Source: an uncultured Bacteroidaceae bacterium (GTDB lineage Bacteria > Bacteroidota > Bacteroidia > Bacteroidales > Bacteroidaceae). Taken from it: a DNA stretch of 38,201 bases. Position numbers and translations under genes: made by a program. The notes below the pieces were generated by a model. That model saw only the letters and a list, made by a program, of their open reading frames with translations. It ran no database searches and was not told the DNA's origin. Location: positions 1 to 38,201 of the forward strand of contig CAJODY010000027.1 in the NCBI GenBank assembly GCA_905233285.1, in the 5' to 3' direction. Shown one piece after another: positions 15,786 to 23,171 of the stretch. Positions within the stretch are counted from its first letter, which is position 1. Each line of letters starts with the position of its first letter.

Positions 15786-16427
15786 ATGAGGGGAATAAGA
15801 TTGTTTTTCGTATCGATGCTGTTGCTGGGCTCACACATGATGACATGGGGACAGATAACGGCTGACTCGCAGACGGGCCTGGATATGACAGGTGCGCCTA
15901 TCGTGGCGCATGGACTGTATTATACGGGTATGGTGGAGTATGACGGCGAGATGATTCCCAGTTTCCTGATGGCTGACGTGTATGTGTTCAATAAGCTGGT
16001 GTTCAAGAACGAGCGGCAGGCACGTAAGTATTACAAGATTGCTAATAATATCAAGAAGGTGTATCCGATAGCGGTGGAGATTCAGAAGCTGGTGAACAAG
16101 ACGATTGCACAACTGGACTCGCTACCCACGAAACGAGAGAAGGATGAGTTCATAAAACGCTCGGAGAAGGAACTGAAGAAGGAGTATTACCCCAGACTGA
16201 AGAAACTGACGTTTGCACAAGGCAAACTGCTAATCAAACTGATTGACCGCCAATGCGACATGACAAGCTACCAACTCATCAAGACGTATATGGGCGGTTT
16301 CAAGGCGGGTTTCTATAATGCTTTTGCCAGTCTGTTCGGAGCCAGCCTGAAGAAGGAGTATGACGCGGAAGGGGATGACCGACTGACGGAAAGGGCTATC
16401 TTACTCATAGAGAGTGGACAGCTTTAG
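15786..16427 (+). CDS. DUF4294 domain protein, exported
   Basis: From the ATG at 15786 it has 213 residues: signal peptide (MRGIRLFFVSMLLLGSHMMTWG, cleavage about 23), then a DUF4294 domain. The family core is recognisable: YYKIANNIKKVYPIAVEIQK, a charged coil (TKREKDEFIKRSEKELKKEY), and LTFAQGKLLIKLIDRQCDMTSYQLIK, ending near EYDAEGDDRLTERAI. The function of DUF4294 is unknown; export suggests a periplasmic role. An in-frame upstream ATG at 15762 would place the promoter inside the coding region, so it is rejected. Followed by heptamer arrays, then the methyltransferase gene. Confidence 0.88.
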   Translation: MRGIRLFFVSMLLLGSHMMTWGQITADSQTGLDMTGAPIVAHGLYYTGMVEYDGEMIPSFLMADVYVFNKLVFKNERQARKYYKIANNIKKVYPIAVEIQKLVNKTIAQLDSLPTKREKDEFIKRSEKELKKEYYPRLKKLTFAQGKLLIKLIDRQCDMTSYQLIKTYMGGFKAGFYNAFASLFGASLKKEYDAEGDDRLTERAILLIESGQL

Positions 16428-16431
16428 TATA

Positions 16432-16459
16432 GTTGAAAGTTTAAGGTAAACGGTAACAT
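16432..16459. repeat. Short heptamer array after the DUF4294 gene
   Basis: Four degenerate 7-nt units: GTTGAAA, GTTTAAG, GTAAACG, GTAACAT. Directly followed by the hairpin segment 16458-16517. Confidence 0.6.
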
Positions 16460-16517
16460 TTTGGAGCAGCGAACGGAGAGTCAAGCTCGCTTGAACTATC
16501 CTGAGTCGTGACAAAAT
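16458..16517. repeat. 60-bp segment with terminal ATTTTG/CAAAAT and central hairpin, flanked by heptamer arrays
   Basis: It starts ATTTTG (16458-16463) and ends CAAAAT (16512-16517), an inverted pair. In the middle TCAAGC TC GCTTGA (16481-16494) is a perfect hairpin. Heptamer arrays lie on both sides. No ORF. Possibly a small mobile or structured element inserted in an array. Confidence 0.4.
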
Positions 16518-16525
16518 CGATCGAA

Positions 16526-16548
16526 GATAAACGGTAAACGGTAAACTA
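16526..16548. repeat. Heptamer array upstream of the RNA methyltransferase gene
   Basis: GATAAAC, GGTAAAC, GGTAAAC, then the edge that reads TTAGTTTACC on the minus strand. It ends 6 bp before the GTG start at 16555. Confidence 0.8.
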
Positions 16549-16554
16549 AAAAAA

Positions 16555-17091
16555 GTGAGGAAGCTGAAGGTGACAGAGATGGGACGCATGAACGTGGAGG
16601 AGTTCAAGGCGTCGGAGAAGATGCCGCTCGTCGTGGTACTCGACGATGTGCGGTCGATGTATAATGTGGGGAGTGTGTTCCGCACATCGGATGCGTTCCG
16701 AGTGGAGGCTATATGCCTGTGTGGCATCACGGCACGACCTCCGCATGCGGAGATTCATAAGACGGCTTTGGGGGCGGAAGACTCGATGGAATGGCGATAT
16801 TTTGAGCATACCATCGATGCTGTTGAGGCTCTGAAGGCGAAGGGATATTACGTATTCAGCATAGAACAATGTGAGGGCAGCACGATGCTGCAGAACCTGA
16901 AGACGGAGCCGGGACGACGCTATGCCATAGTGCTGGGAAACGAGGTGAAGGGCGTGAAGCAGGAGGTGGTGGACAGGTGTGACGGATGCATCGAGGTGCC
17001 TCAGTTCGGCACGAAGCATTCGCTCAACGTGGCATCGACGGCTGGCATCGTAATATGGGAATTTGCTAAACAAATGATAGTGGAAAGGTAA
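16555..17091 (+). CDS. TrmH/SpoU-family RNA 2'-O-methyltransferase
   Basis: A 178-residue SPOUT-class enzyme that transfers a methyl group from S-adenosylmethionine to a ribose 2'-OH of tRNA or rRNA. The knotted-fold motifs are present: motif 1 NVGSVFRTSDAF (about 39-50), motif 2 IVLGNEVKGV (about 125-134), motif 3 VPQFGTKHSLNVASTAGIVI (about 147-166). It lacks the N-terminal substrate-binding domain of larger SpoU enzymes, so the target nucleotide is uncertain. The start is GTG at 16555, because relatives begin with the same MRKLK residues. The next ATG (16579) would cut these off. The leader contains a heptamer array. Confidence 0.9.
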   Translation: MRKLKVTEMGRMNVEEFKASEKMPLVVVLDDVRSMYNVGSVFRTSDAFRVEAICLCGITARPPHAEIHKTALGAEDSMEWRYFEHTIDAVEALKAKGYYVFSIEQCEGSTMLQNLKTEPGRRYAIVLGNEVKGVKQEVVDRCDGCIEVPQFGTKHSLNVASTAGIVIWEFAKQMIVER

Positions 17092-17137
17092 AAAGAAGTG
17101 CCATTTTGTAAGAAAATGCACATGATTTTGCAAAAAA

Positions 17138-17172
17138 TTGTACATGGCACATGGTAAATTGCACATGAATGC
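17138..17172. repeat. Heptamer array, TACATGG family, upstream of korA
   Basis: Five 7-nt units: TTGTACA, TGGCACA, TGGTAAA, TTGCACA, TGAATGC. It ends 1 bp before the korA -7 element and occupies the position where a -33 element would be expected. Confidence 0.7.
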
Positions 17173-17173
17173 A

Positions 17174-17181
17174 TACCTTTG
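17174..17181 (+). promoter_or_regulatory. -7 element upstream of korA
   Basis: TACCTTTG followed by CGC, an exact TAnnTTTG match 40 nt before the korA ATG. No TTTG at -33; a heptamer array lies there instead. Confidence 0.65.
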
Positions 17182-17221
17182 CGCACTCAAATGGATTTAA
17201 CAGAACAATTTATATAGTTTT

Positions 17222-19069
17222 ATGGCAGAAACATTAGAAGTAAAAGAACTTGCCGAAGTGGCGGTTCGCTTTTCAGGTGATTCCGGTGATGGAATGCAGC
17301 TTGCCGGAAACATTTTCTCTACAGTTTCAGCTACTGTAGGTAACAGTATCAGTACATTTCCAGACTATCCTGCCGACATCCGTGCCCCGCAAGGGTCGCT
17401 GACGGGTGTGTCGGGATTTCAGGTGCATATCGGTGCCGAGATGGTCTATACGCCGGGTGACAAGTGCGACGTGCTCGTAGCCATGAATGCTGCAGCCCTG
17501 AAGACTCAGTATAAGTATGCCAAGCCGAACGCAACCATCATCATCGACACGGATTCGTTCGGTGCTGCCGACCTGAAGAAGGCTGCGTTCCAGACGGAGG
17601 ATTATCTGGGAGAGATGGGCATCGACCCCGATCGCGTCATCGCCTGTCCGATAACCCAGATGGTGAAGGACTGCCTGGCTGACTCGGGCATGGACGTGAA
17701 GGCCATGCTGAAGTGCCGTAATATGTTTGCCCTCGGACTGGTATGCTGGCTCTTCGACCGCGACCTGGAGATTGCCTTCAATTTCCTGCGCGAGAAATTC
17801 GCGAAGAAACCGGGTGTGGCTGATGCCAACATCAAGGTGATTCAGGCAGGATATGACTACGGACACAACACCCACAGCAGCGCTCAGAACGTGTATCGCA
17901 TAGAAACGAAGCATAAGGTGCCCGGACGATATATGGACATAACAGGAAACAAAGCCACAGCTTACGGTTTCATCGCTGCTGCCGAGAAGGCAGGACTGAA
18001 GCTGTATCTGGGTTCATATCCTATCACTCCGGCTACCGACGTGCTGCATGAGCTGTCGAAGCACAAGTCGCTCGGAGTGACCACGGTACAATGTGAGGAC
18101 GAGATAGCTGGATGTGCAAGTGCAGTAGGTGCTTCGTTTGCCGGAGCCCTTGCCGTAACCTCTACGTCAGGTCCCGGCATCTGTCTGAAGTCGGAGGCCA
18201 TGAACCTCGCAGTCATCATGGAACTGCCTATCGTAGTGCTCGACGTGCAGCGTGGTGGTCCTGCAACCGGACTGCCAACCAAGTCGGAACAGACCGACCT
18301 GCTGCAGGCTCTCTTCGGCAGAAACGGTGAGAGTCCGATGCCGGTCATCGCAGCCACTTCGCCTACCGACTGCTTCGATGCAGCTTATAATGCCTGCAAG
18401 ATGGCTCTCGAACACATGACTCCCGTCATCCTGATGACCGACGCATACGTAGCAAACGGTTCGGCTGCATTCAAACTGCCCAACCTGGACGAATACCCAG
18501 CCATCAACCCGCCATACGTGCCGGAAGAGATGAAGGGCACTTGGACTCCATACATGAGAAACGAGAACGGAGTGCGCTACTGGGCTGTGCCTGGTCGCGA
18601 AGGGTTCCAGCATATCCTCGGTGGATTGGAGAAAGACAACAAGACAGGTGCTATCTCGACTGACCCTGAGAACCACAACCTGATGACTCATCTGCGTCAG
18701 GAGAAGATAGACAAGATTCAGGTGCCCGACCTCGAAGTGCTCGGCGACAAGGATGATGCCGAACTGCTCATCGTCGGTTTCGGTGGCACTTACGGACATC
18801 TCCACGCTGCGATGGACGAGATGAGGGCACAGGGCAAGAAGGTGGCGTTGGCTCACTTCAAGTATATCAATCCTCTGCCAGCAAATACTGCTGAGGTACT
18901 GGGCAAGTACAAGAAGGTGGTAGTAGCTGAGCAGAACATGGGTCAGCTGGCTTCATGGCTGCGCATGAAGGTGGATAATTTCACACCTTACAAGTTCAAC
19001 CAGGTGAAGGGACAGCCGTTCGCAGTAAACGAACTGGTGGAAGCCTTTACGGAAATCATCAACAAATAA
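17222..19069 (+). CDS. korA: 2-oxoacid:ferredoxin oxidoreductase, fused gamma-alpha subunit
   Basis: A 615-residue subunit of 2-oxoglutarate (or related 2-oxoacid):ferredoxin oxidoreductase, which decarboxylates the acid to acyl-CoA and reduces ferredoxin in anaerobes. Residues about 10-190 are the gamma domain (VRFSGDSGDGMQLAGNIF; YPADIRAPQGSLTGVSGFQV). Residues about 235-615 are the alpha part with the pyrimidine-binding region (GYIxAAxAG-like start, YPITPATDVLHELSKH, VQCEDEIAGCASAVGASFAG, TSTSGPGICLKSEAMNLAV) and a C-terminal transketolase-like domain. The gamma-alpha fusion followed by KorB is the two-subunit type; no ferredoxin-like delta gene is adjacent. I favour 2-oxoglutarate by similarity. 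Confidence 0.93.
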   Translation: MAETLEVKELAEVAVRFSGDSGDGMQLAGNIFSTVSATVGNSISTFPDYPADIRAPQGSLTGVSGFQVHIGAEMVYTPGDKCDVLVAMNAAALKTQYKYAKPNATIIIDTDSFGAADLKKAAFQTEDYLGEMGIDPDRVIACPITQMVKDCLADSGMDVKAMLKCRNMFALGLVCWLFDRDLEIAFNFLREKFAKKPGVADANIKVIQAGYDYGHNTHSSAQNVYRIETKHKVPGRYMDITGNKATAYGFIAAAEKAGLKLYLGSYPITPATDVLHELSKHKSLGVTTVQCEDEIAGCASAVGASFAGALAVTSTSGPGICLKSEAMNLAVIMELPIVVLDVQRGGPATGLPTKSEQTDLLQALFGRNGESPMPVIAATSPTDCFDAAYNACKMALEHMTPVILMTDAYVANGSAAFKLPNLDEYPAINPPYVPEEMKGTWTPYMRNENGVRYWAVPGREGFQHILGGLEKDNKTGAISTDPENHNLMTHLRQEKIDKIQVPDLEVLGDKDDAELLIVGFGGTYGHLHAAMDEMRAQGKKVALAHFKYINPLPANTAEVLGKYKKVVVAEQNMGQLASWLRMKVDNFTPYKFNQVKGQPFAVNELVEAFTEIINK

Positions 19070-19070
19070 G

Positions 19071-19078
19071 AAAGGAGG
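19071..19078 (+). promoter_or_regulatory. Strong Shine-Dalgarno sequence for korB
   Basis: AAAGGAGG, 7 nt before the korB ATG. Almost no other gene here has a recognisable Shine-Dalgarno, as usual for Bacteroidota, so this one stands out. It lies in the 16-bp korA-korB gap. Confidence 0.75.
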
Positions 19079-19085
19079 ACACATT

Positions 19086-20090
19086 ATGGCATATACAGCA
19101 CAGGATTTTAAGAAAGGACAGCCAAGATGGTGTCCGGGATGCGGCGACCACTTCTTCTTGGCAAGTCTGCACAAGGCAATGGCAGAAATAGGCATCGCCC
19201 CTTGGAACACAGCCGTCATCTCAGGTATCGGATGTAGCAGCCGTCTGCCCCACTACATGGCGACTTACGGCATGAACACTATACACGGACGTGCAGCAGC
19301 CATCGCTACCGGAGCAAAGGTGGTGAACCCATCGCTCGAGGTATGGCAGGTGAGCGGCGACGGCGACGGACTGGCTATCGGAGGTAACCACTTCATACAT
19401 GCCAACCGCAGGAATATCAACCTGAACATGATTCTGCTCAACAACCGTATCTACGGACTGACCAAGGGACAGTACTCACCGACGAGTCCGCGCGGATTCG
19501 TCAGCAAGTCGAGTCCTTACGGCACAGTGGAAGACCCCTTCCGTCCGGCAGAGCTCTGCTTCGGTGCACGCGGACATTTCTTCGCACGTGCCGTAGCTAC
19601 CGATGCTCAGGGTACAGTAGCCATCCTGAAGGCAGCCCAGCAGCATAAGGGTGCAGCCGTGTGTGAGATACTGCAGAACTGCGTCATCTTCAACGACGGA
19701 ACACACGAGTCCGTCTATTCGAAGGAAGGACGTGCAAAGAACGCTATCTACGTGGAGCACGGCAAACCGCTGATTTTCGGTGAGAACAGGGAATACGGAC
19801 TGATGCAGGAAGGATTCGGACTGAAGGTAGTGAAGATTGGTGAGAACGGAGTGACCGAGAAGGATATCCTCGTTCACGATGCCCACTGCCAGGACAACAC
19901 CCTGCAGCTGAAGCTGGCTCTGATGGGCAACGGCGACGGATTCCCCGTAGCACTCGGTGTGATTCGCGATGTAGATGCTCCTACATACGACGACAGCGTG
20001 ACGGCTCAAATCGAGGATGTTTCTTCGAAGAAGAAGTATCACAATTTTGCCGAACTGCTTGAAACAAACGACATCTGGGAAGTGAAATAA
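19086..20090 (+). CDS. korB: 2-oxoacid:ferredoxin oxidoreductase, beta subunit
   Basis: A 334-residue partner of KorA. It binds thiamine diphosphate and one [4Fe-4S] cluster. Cluster cysteines are in WCPGCGDH (about 17-20), GIGCSSRL (about 50) and LQNCVIFNDG (about 199). The thiamine-diphosphate motif runs from GDGDGLAIGG (about 96-105) to NMILLNNRIYGLTKGQYSPT (about 117-136). Length is typical. Co-transcribed with korA and closed by a strong intrinsic terminator at 20116-20150. Together the pair links the oxidative or reductive branch of the TCA cycle to ferredoxin. Confidence 0.95.
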   Translation: MAYTAQDFKKGQPRWCPGCGDHFFLASLHKAMAEIGIAPWNTAVISGIGCSSRLPHYMATYGMNTIHGRAAAIATGAKVVNPSLEVWQVSGDGDGLAIGGNHFIHANRRNINLNMILLNNRIYGLTKGQYSPTSPRGFVSKSSPYGTVEDPFRPAELCFGARGHFFARAVATDAQGTVAILKAAQQHKGAAVCEILQNCVIFNDGTHESVYSKEGRAKNAIYVEHGKPLIFGENREYGLMQEGFGLKVVKIGENGVTEKDILVHDAHCQDNTLQLKLALMGNGDGFPVALGVIRDVDAPTYDDSVTAQIEDVSSKKKYHNFAELLETNDIWEVK

Positions 20091-20115
20091 AACTGACCAC
20101 ATAAAATCCCCTTGT

Positions 20116-20150
20116 AGCCCTCGTCTGAATGGACGGGGGCTCTTTTATTT
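20116..20150 (+). terminator. Intrinsic terminator after korAB
   Basis: AGCCCTCGTC (20116-20125), 6-nt loop, GACGGGGGCT (20132-20141) pair over ten positions with one G-U, followed by CTTTTATTT. Confidence 0.92.
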
Positions 20151-20225
20151 GGTTCAAAAAGCACAAAAACAATATAAAAATGATTAAAAAACGAGTTTTT
20201 AGCAGATTAAGCGAAAAAAAGTTCG

Positions 20226-20233
20226 TACTTTTG
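20226..20233 (+). promoter_or_regulatory. -7 element upstream of the DUF6242-type lipoprotein gene
   Basis: TACTTTTG followed by CACG, an exact TAnnTTTG match. The leader to the ATG at 20311 is long (about 70 nt). Confidence 0.6.
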
Positions 20234-20310
20234 CACGCTTATTGTTATTTCGCCTTAATGTGCGAAGCACACGGCAAGGCAATGTATATATAACGAACAA
20301 CGCACTATAA

Positions 20311-21696
20311 ATGAATTCACGTATCAAATCAATATCTGCTTTCTTAGGGATTCTCATGATGGTTTCGTGTGTGAAGAGTAACGAAACTGAAAGCAGCCCA
20401 TATTGTGGTATCATCTCGTTCGGAGTCAGCAATATCGTGAGTTATGTCCCGTATAAAACCAGCAGCGGAGAAACCGTGACTCAGAAGAAGACGGTGGATG
20501 GCAGCAACATACTTTTCGACATAAACCAGCAGGAAGGCACAATCAAGACTGCAAATCCGCTGCCGAACTGGATTAACCTTACGAAGGTGGTGCCTACATT
20601 CTCCTGCTACGGCACACTGGTCTATATCACCGGAGACTACATGCAAGTGGTAACCTCGGGAACCGATTCGCTCGACTTCACCGAGCCACACACCCTGCGC
20701 TGTATATCAACCGACGGACTGTATTGGAAAGATTACATCACTACGTTCGACAAGAATTCGGATGTGCAGGACACTATTGTATGGGAAAGCATGGCAAACA
20801 ACCTGAGCCTCGATGCCGATGAGCACAAGTCGCTGATGGTAAGTGCCATGTATAAGGATATTTATGGTGCCGACTCGCTGGTAAGACGTACCTTCGTGTT
20901 CTCGAACAACAGCAGCGGACAGCCACAGGTGACCAGTACGACGGAACGCAGTCAGGCCACCACATGGATGACTCCTACGGTGCTGAGCGGTGCTGACGGA
21001 ACCATTGACTTCAATTCGGTGATGGTACACAACGGCGAACTCTACGCACTGGACGACCAGAACAAACTGTACAAATCGACAGAAGCCGCAAAAGCCCTGA
21101 CATGGACGAAGGTGGCAAATACCAACCTCACACGTCTGTTGGCTTCAGACGGTGTGTATCTCTACGGTTACAACGGCACCAAGATTGTCTCGACCAAAGA
21201 CTACACAACATGGAACGAGGTAGGCGACCAGGCTCTAGACATGCTGCCTGAAACAGACATCTATAATTTCTATCACACTTCATACACGAACGACAAGATA
21301 ATCATCGTTATGATGGGTGGTATGACATCGAAAAACACCGGCAACGGTGTTACATGGTACAAGATTACCGACACAGTGGAGGAAGATGAAGACCCAGACC
21401 CATGGGACTATATGGCTGTCAGCAGCGAGAATGCTTACGGATGCCCTTACCTGCAGGAAGCAAGCACGATATGCCTCAACGACAAGCTGTACATGATGGG
21501 ACGTGGTACCGACGGCAAGTTTGCCGGTATGTACCGTTCGGAAGACAACGGCATTTCATGGCACTTGCAGAGCACAAAATGGAGACTGCCTGAGGCTCTC
21601 GACGGCAACAACGGTGCAGCCAGCATGGTGCTGGTGGGAAATGTGCTCTATGTGATGCAGAAGGGCGGAAAAGTGTGGAAGGGAACGATTAAGTAG
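20311..21696 (+). CDS. DUF6242-type lipoprotein with beta-propeller-like C-terminus
   Basis: A 461-residue lipoprotein: signal peptide with lipobox LMMVSC (Cys20). The N-terminal part (about 25-215) resembles DUF6242, seen in Bacteroidota next to uppS-bamA. The C-terminal part (about 220-461) has repeated short blades such as YALDDQNKLYKSTEAAKALTW, YLYGYNGTKIVSTKDYTTW, KFAGMYRSEDNGISWHL and LYVMQKGGKVWKGTI, typical of sialidase-like or Kelch-like propellers (the SxDxGxxW Asp-box form is visible in SEDNGISW). No enzymatic residues are assigned. Position at the head of the envelope cluster suggests a surface or outer-membrane role. Its TAG stop is part of a heptamer array. Confidence 0.85.
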   Translation: MNSRIKSISAFLGILMMVSCVKSNETESSPYCGIISFGVSNIVSYVPYKTSSGETVTQKKTVDGSNILFDINQQEGTIKTANPLPNWINLTKVVPTFSCYGTLVYITGDYMQVVTSGTDSLDFTEPHTLRCISTDGLYWKDYITTFDKNSDVQDTIVWESMANNLSLDADEHKSLMVSAMYKDIYGADSLVRRTFVFSNNSSGQPQVTSTTERSQATTWMTPTVLSGADGTIDFNSVMVHNGELYALDDQNKLYKSTEAAKALTWTKVANTNLTRLLASDGVYLYGYNGTKIVSTKDYTTWNEVGDQALDMLPETDIYNFYHTSYTNDKIIIVMMGGMTSKNTGNGVTWYKITDTVEEDEDPDPWDYMAVSSENAYGCPYLQEASTICLNDKLYMMGRGTDGKFAGMYRSEDNGISWHLQSTKWRLPEALDGNNGAASMVLVGNVLYVMQKGGKVWKGTIK

Positions 21697-21729
21697 TTTA
21701 CAGTTTACGGTTTAAGGTTTACGGTTTTA
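21694..21729. repeat. Heptamer array, GTTTACC family (five units)
   Basis: TAG (stop codon of the lipoprotein gene) followed by units AGTTTAC, AGTTTAC, GGTTTAA, GGTTTAC, GGTTTTA. It fills the gap to the DUF6089 gene. Confidence 0.88.
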
Positions 21730-21741
21730 ATAAAATTGAAA

Positions 21742-22398
21742 ATGAAGTTTGTCCTGCTGATAATTGCTTTTGTTGCATCGCTGTCGCTGAAGGCTCAGAC
21801 AGAGATGGAATACAAGATGGAAGCCGGTGGAATGGTGGGTACGAGTGCGTATCTGGGTGATGCAGGCAACACAGGACTATATAAGAATATATGCTTCGGC
21901 GGAGGAGCTATTGCAAGGTATAACCTGAATCCACGCATGGCTCTGAAGTTCAACATTGCATACGGCGGACTGAAGGGTGATGCTTCGGGTAATGCATACC
22001 CGGACGATGTAGATAGGAATTCGTTGAAGTTCAATAAGTCGGTAGTTGACTTCGGTTGCCAATACGAACTGCATTTCTGGGCATACGGCACAGGAAACAG
22101 CTATAAGAACACCCACCGACTGGTGCCATACATACAAATGGGACTGGGAGGACTGGTTGGAAACGGAACATTCTCGCTTTGCGTACCCATTGGATTCGGT
22201 ATCAAATATAAGGTGGCTCCACGTCTGAACATAGGACTTGACTGGACTGTACGCCTCTCGATGACCGACCGTATTGACGGCATAGAAGACCCCTTCAGAG
22301 TGAAGAGCGGATTTATGAAGAATAAGGATGCTTATTGCTGGACGATGATATATGTGTCATACGACTTCATGCCCAGACTCAGGAAATGTAACAATTAA
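21742..22398 (+). CDS. DUF6089-type outer-membrane beta-barrel protein
   Basis: A 218-residue protein from the ATG at 21742, with signal peptide (MKFVLLIIAFVASLSLKAQ). The mature part is rich in alternating aromatic/Gly strands (GGMVGTSAYLGDAGN; GGGAIARYNLNPRMALKFN; PYIQMGLGGLVGNG; WTMIYVSYDF), as in small outer-membrane barrels of the DUF6089 group that precede uppS in Bacteroidota. The role is unknown. A TTG six bases upstream in frame would add two residues, and the ATG is more likely. It reads into uppS with a 38-bp gap. Confidence 0.88.
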   Translation: MKFVLLIIAFVASLSLKAQTEMEYKMEAGGMVGTSAYLGDAGNTGLYKNICFGGGAIARYNLNPRMALKFNIAYGGLKGDASGNAYPDDVDRNSLKFNKSVVDFGCQYELHFWAYGTGNSYKNTHRLVPYIQMGLGGLVGNGTFSLCVPIGFGIKYKVAPRLNIGLDWTVRLSMTDRIDGIEDPFRVKSGFMKNKDAYCWTMIYVSYDFMPRLRKCNN

Positions 22399-22436
22399 AA
22401 CGAAGGAATTTGACACTCGTTTTCTAAAGAGATATT

Positions 22437-23161
22437 ATGTACAAGGAACAAATAGACATGGCAAGGTTGCCACAGCACATCGCCTTCATCATGGATGGAA
22501 ACGGCAGATGGGCACAGGCTCGTGGACAACCTTTGCAGGTGCCGACGCGTTGGATGCAATTTTGCGATGCGCTGCCAAACTGGGTATTCCCTATGTGACG
22601 TTCTATGCTTTCTCAACAGAGAACTGGAACCGTCCGAAAGATGAGGTGAGCACACTGTTCGACCTGATGCTGAAGAATCTTGTGGATAAGAGTTTTATGG
22701 AAAACGACGTGAAGTTCCTGCTGGTGGGCGATTTGGAGAATGTGCCCCAGAATCTGCGTGAAGCCAGCGAACGACTGATGGAACAGACGAAGAACAACAA
22801 GACCATAACGATGGCTGTAGCATTCAACTACTCGTCGCGTTGGGAACTGGCTCATGCCGCAAAGATGATTGCCAAAGAGGTGAAGGACGGAAAACTCAAT
22901 CCCGACGACATCACCGGTGATACCATCGACAGCCATTTGGCTACATGTATGATGCCGAACCCCGACCTGCTCATCAGAACAGGTGGCGAACAGCGTCTGA
23001 GCAATTTCCTGCTATGGCAGCTTGCTTATGCCGAACTATATTTCACAGACACATACTGGCCCGACTTCAATGACGAATGTCTTTACAAGGCAATAGTTGA
23101 CTACCAGGGTCGTCAGAGACGATTCGGAAAGACAGGAGAACAGGTGACGGAGAATAAATGA
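22437..23161 (+). pseudogene. uppS: Undecaprenyl diphosphate synthase, frameshifted (about 16 nt missing)
   Basis: UppS makes undecaprenyl diphosphate, the lipid carrier for wall synthesis, and is normally essential. The ATG at 22437 opens a frame with [21 protein letters not shown], including the catalytic Asp (D20) in MDGNGRW. At about 22533 the frame is lost: the rest ([54 protein letters not shown]) continues from 22535 in another frame to the stop at 23161. Relatives have six residues here, including the GH of (F/Y)GHxAG. Two nucleotides remain, so about 16 nt are missing. Everything else is intact and the gene is in its usual place before bamA. It is either an assembly error or a true lesion. 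I cannot tell. Confidence 0.88.
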
Positions 23162-23171
23162 CAAAACGGAA

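Noticed and set aside
22533-23161. Programmed frameshifting to rescue uppS
   Set aside because: A shift alone would not restore the six missing residues, and no slippery run or downstream structure is evident at the break.
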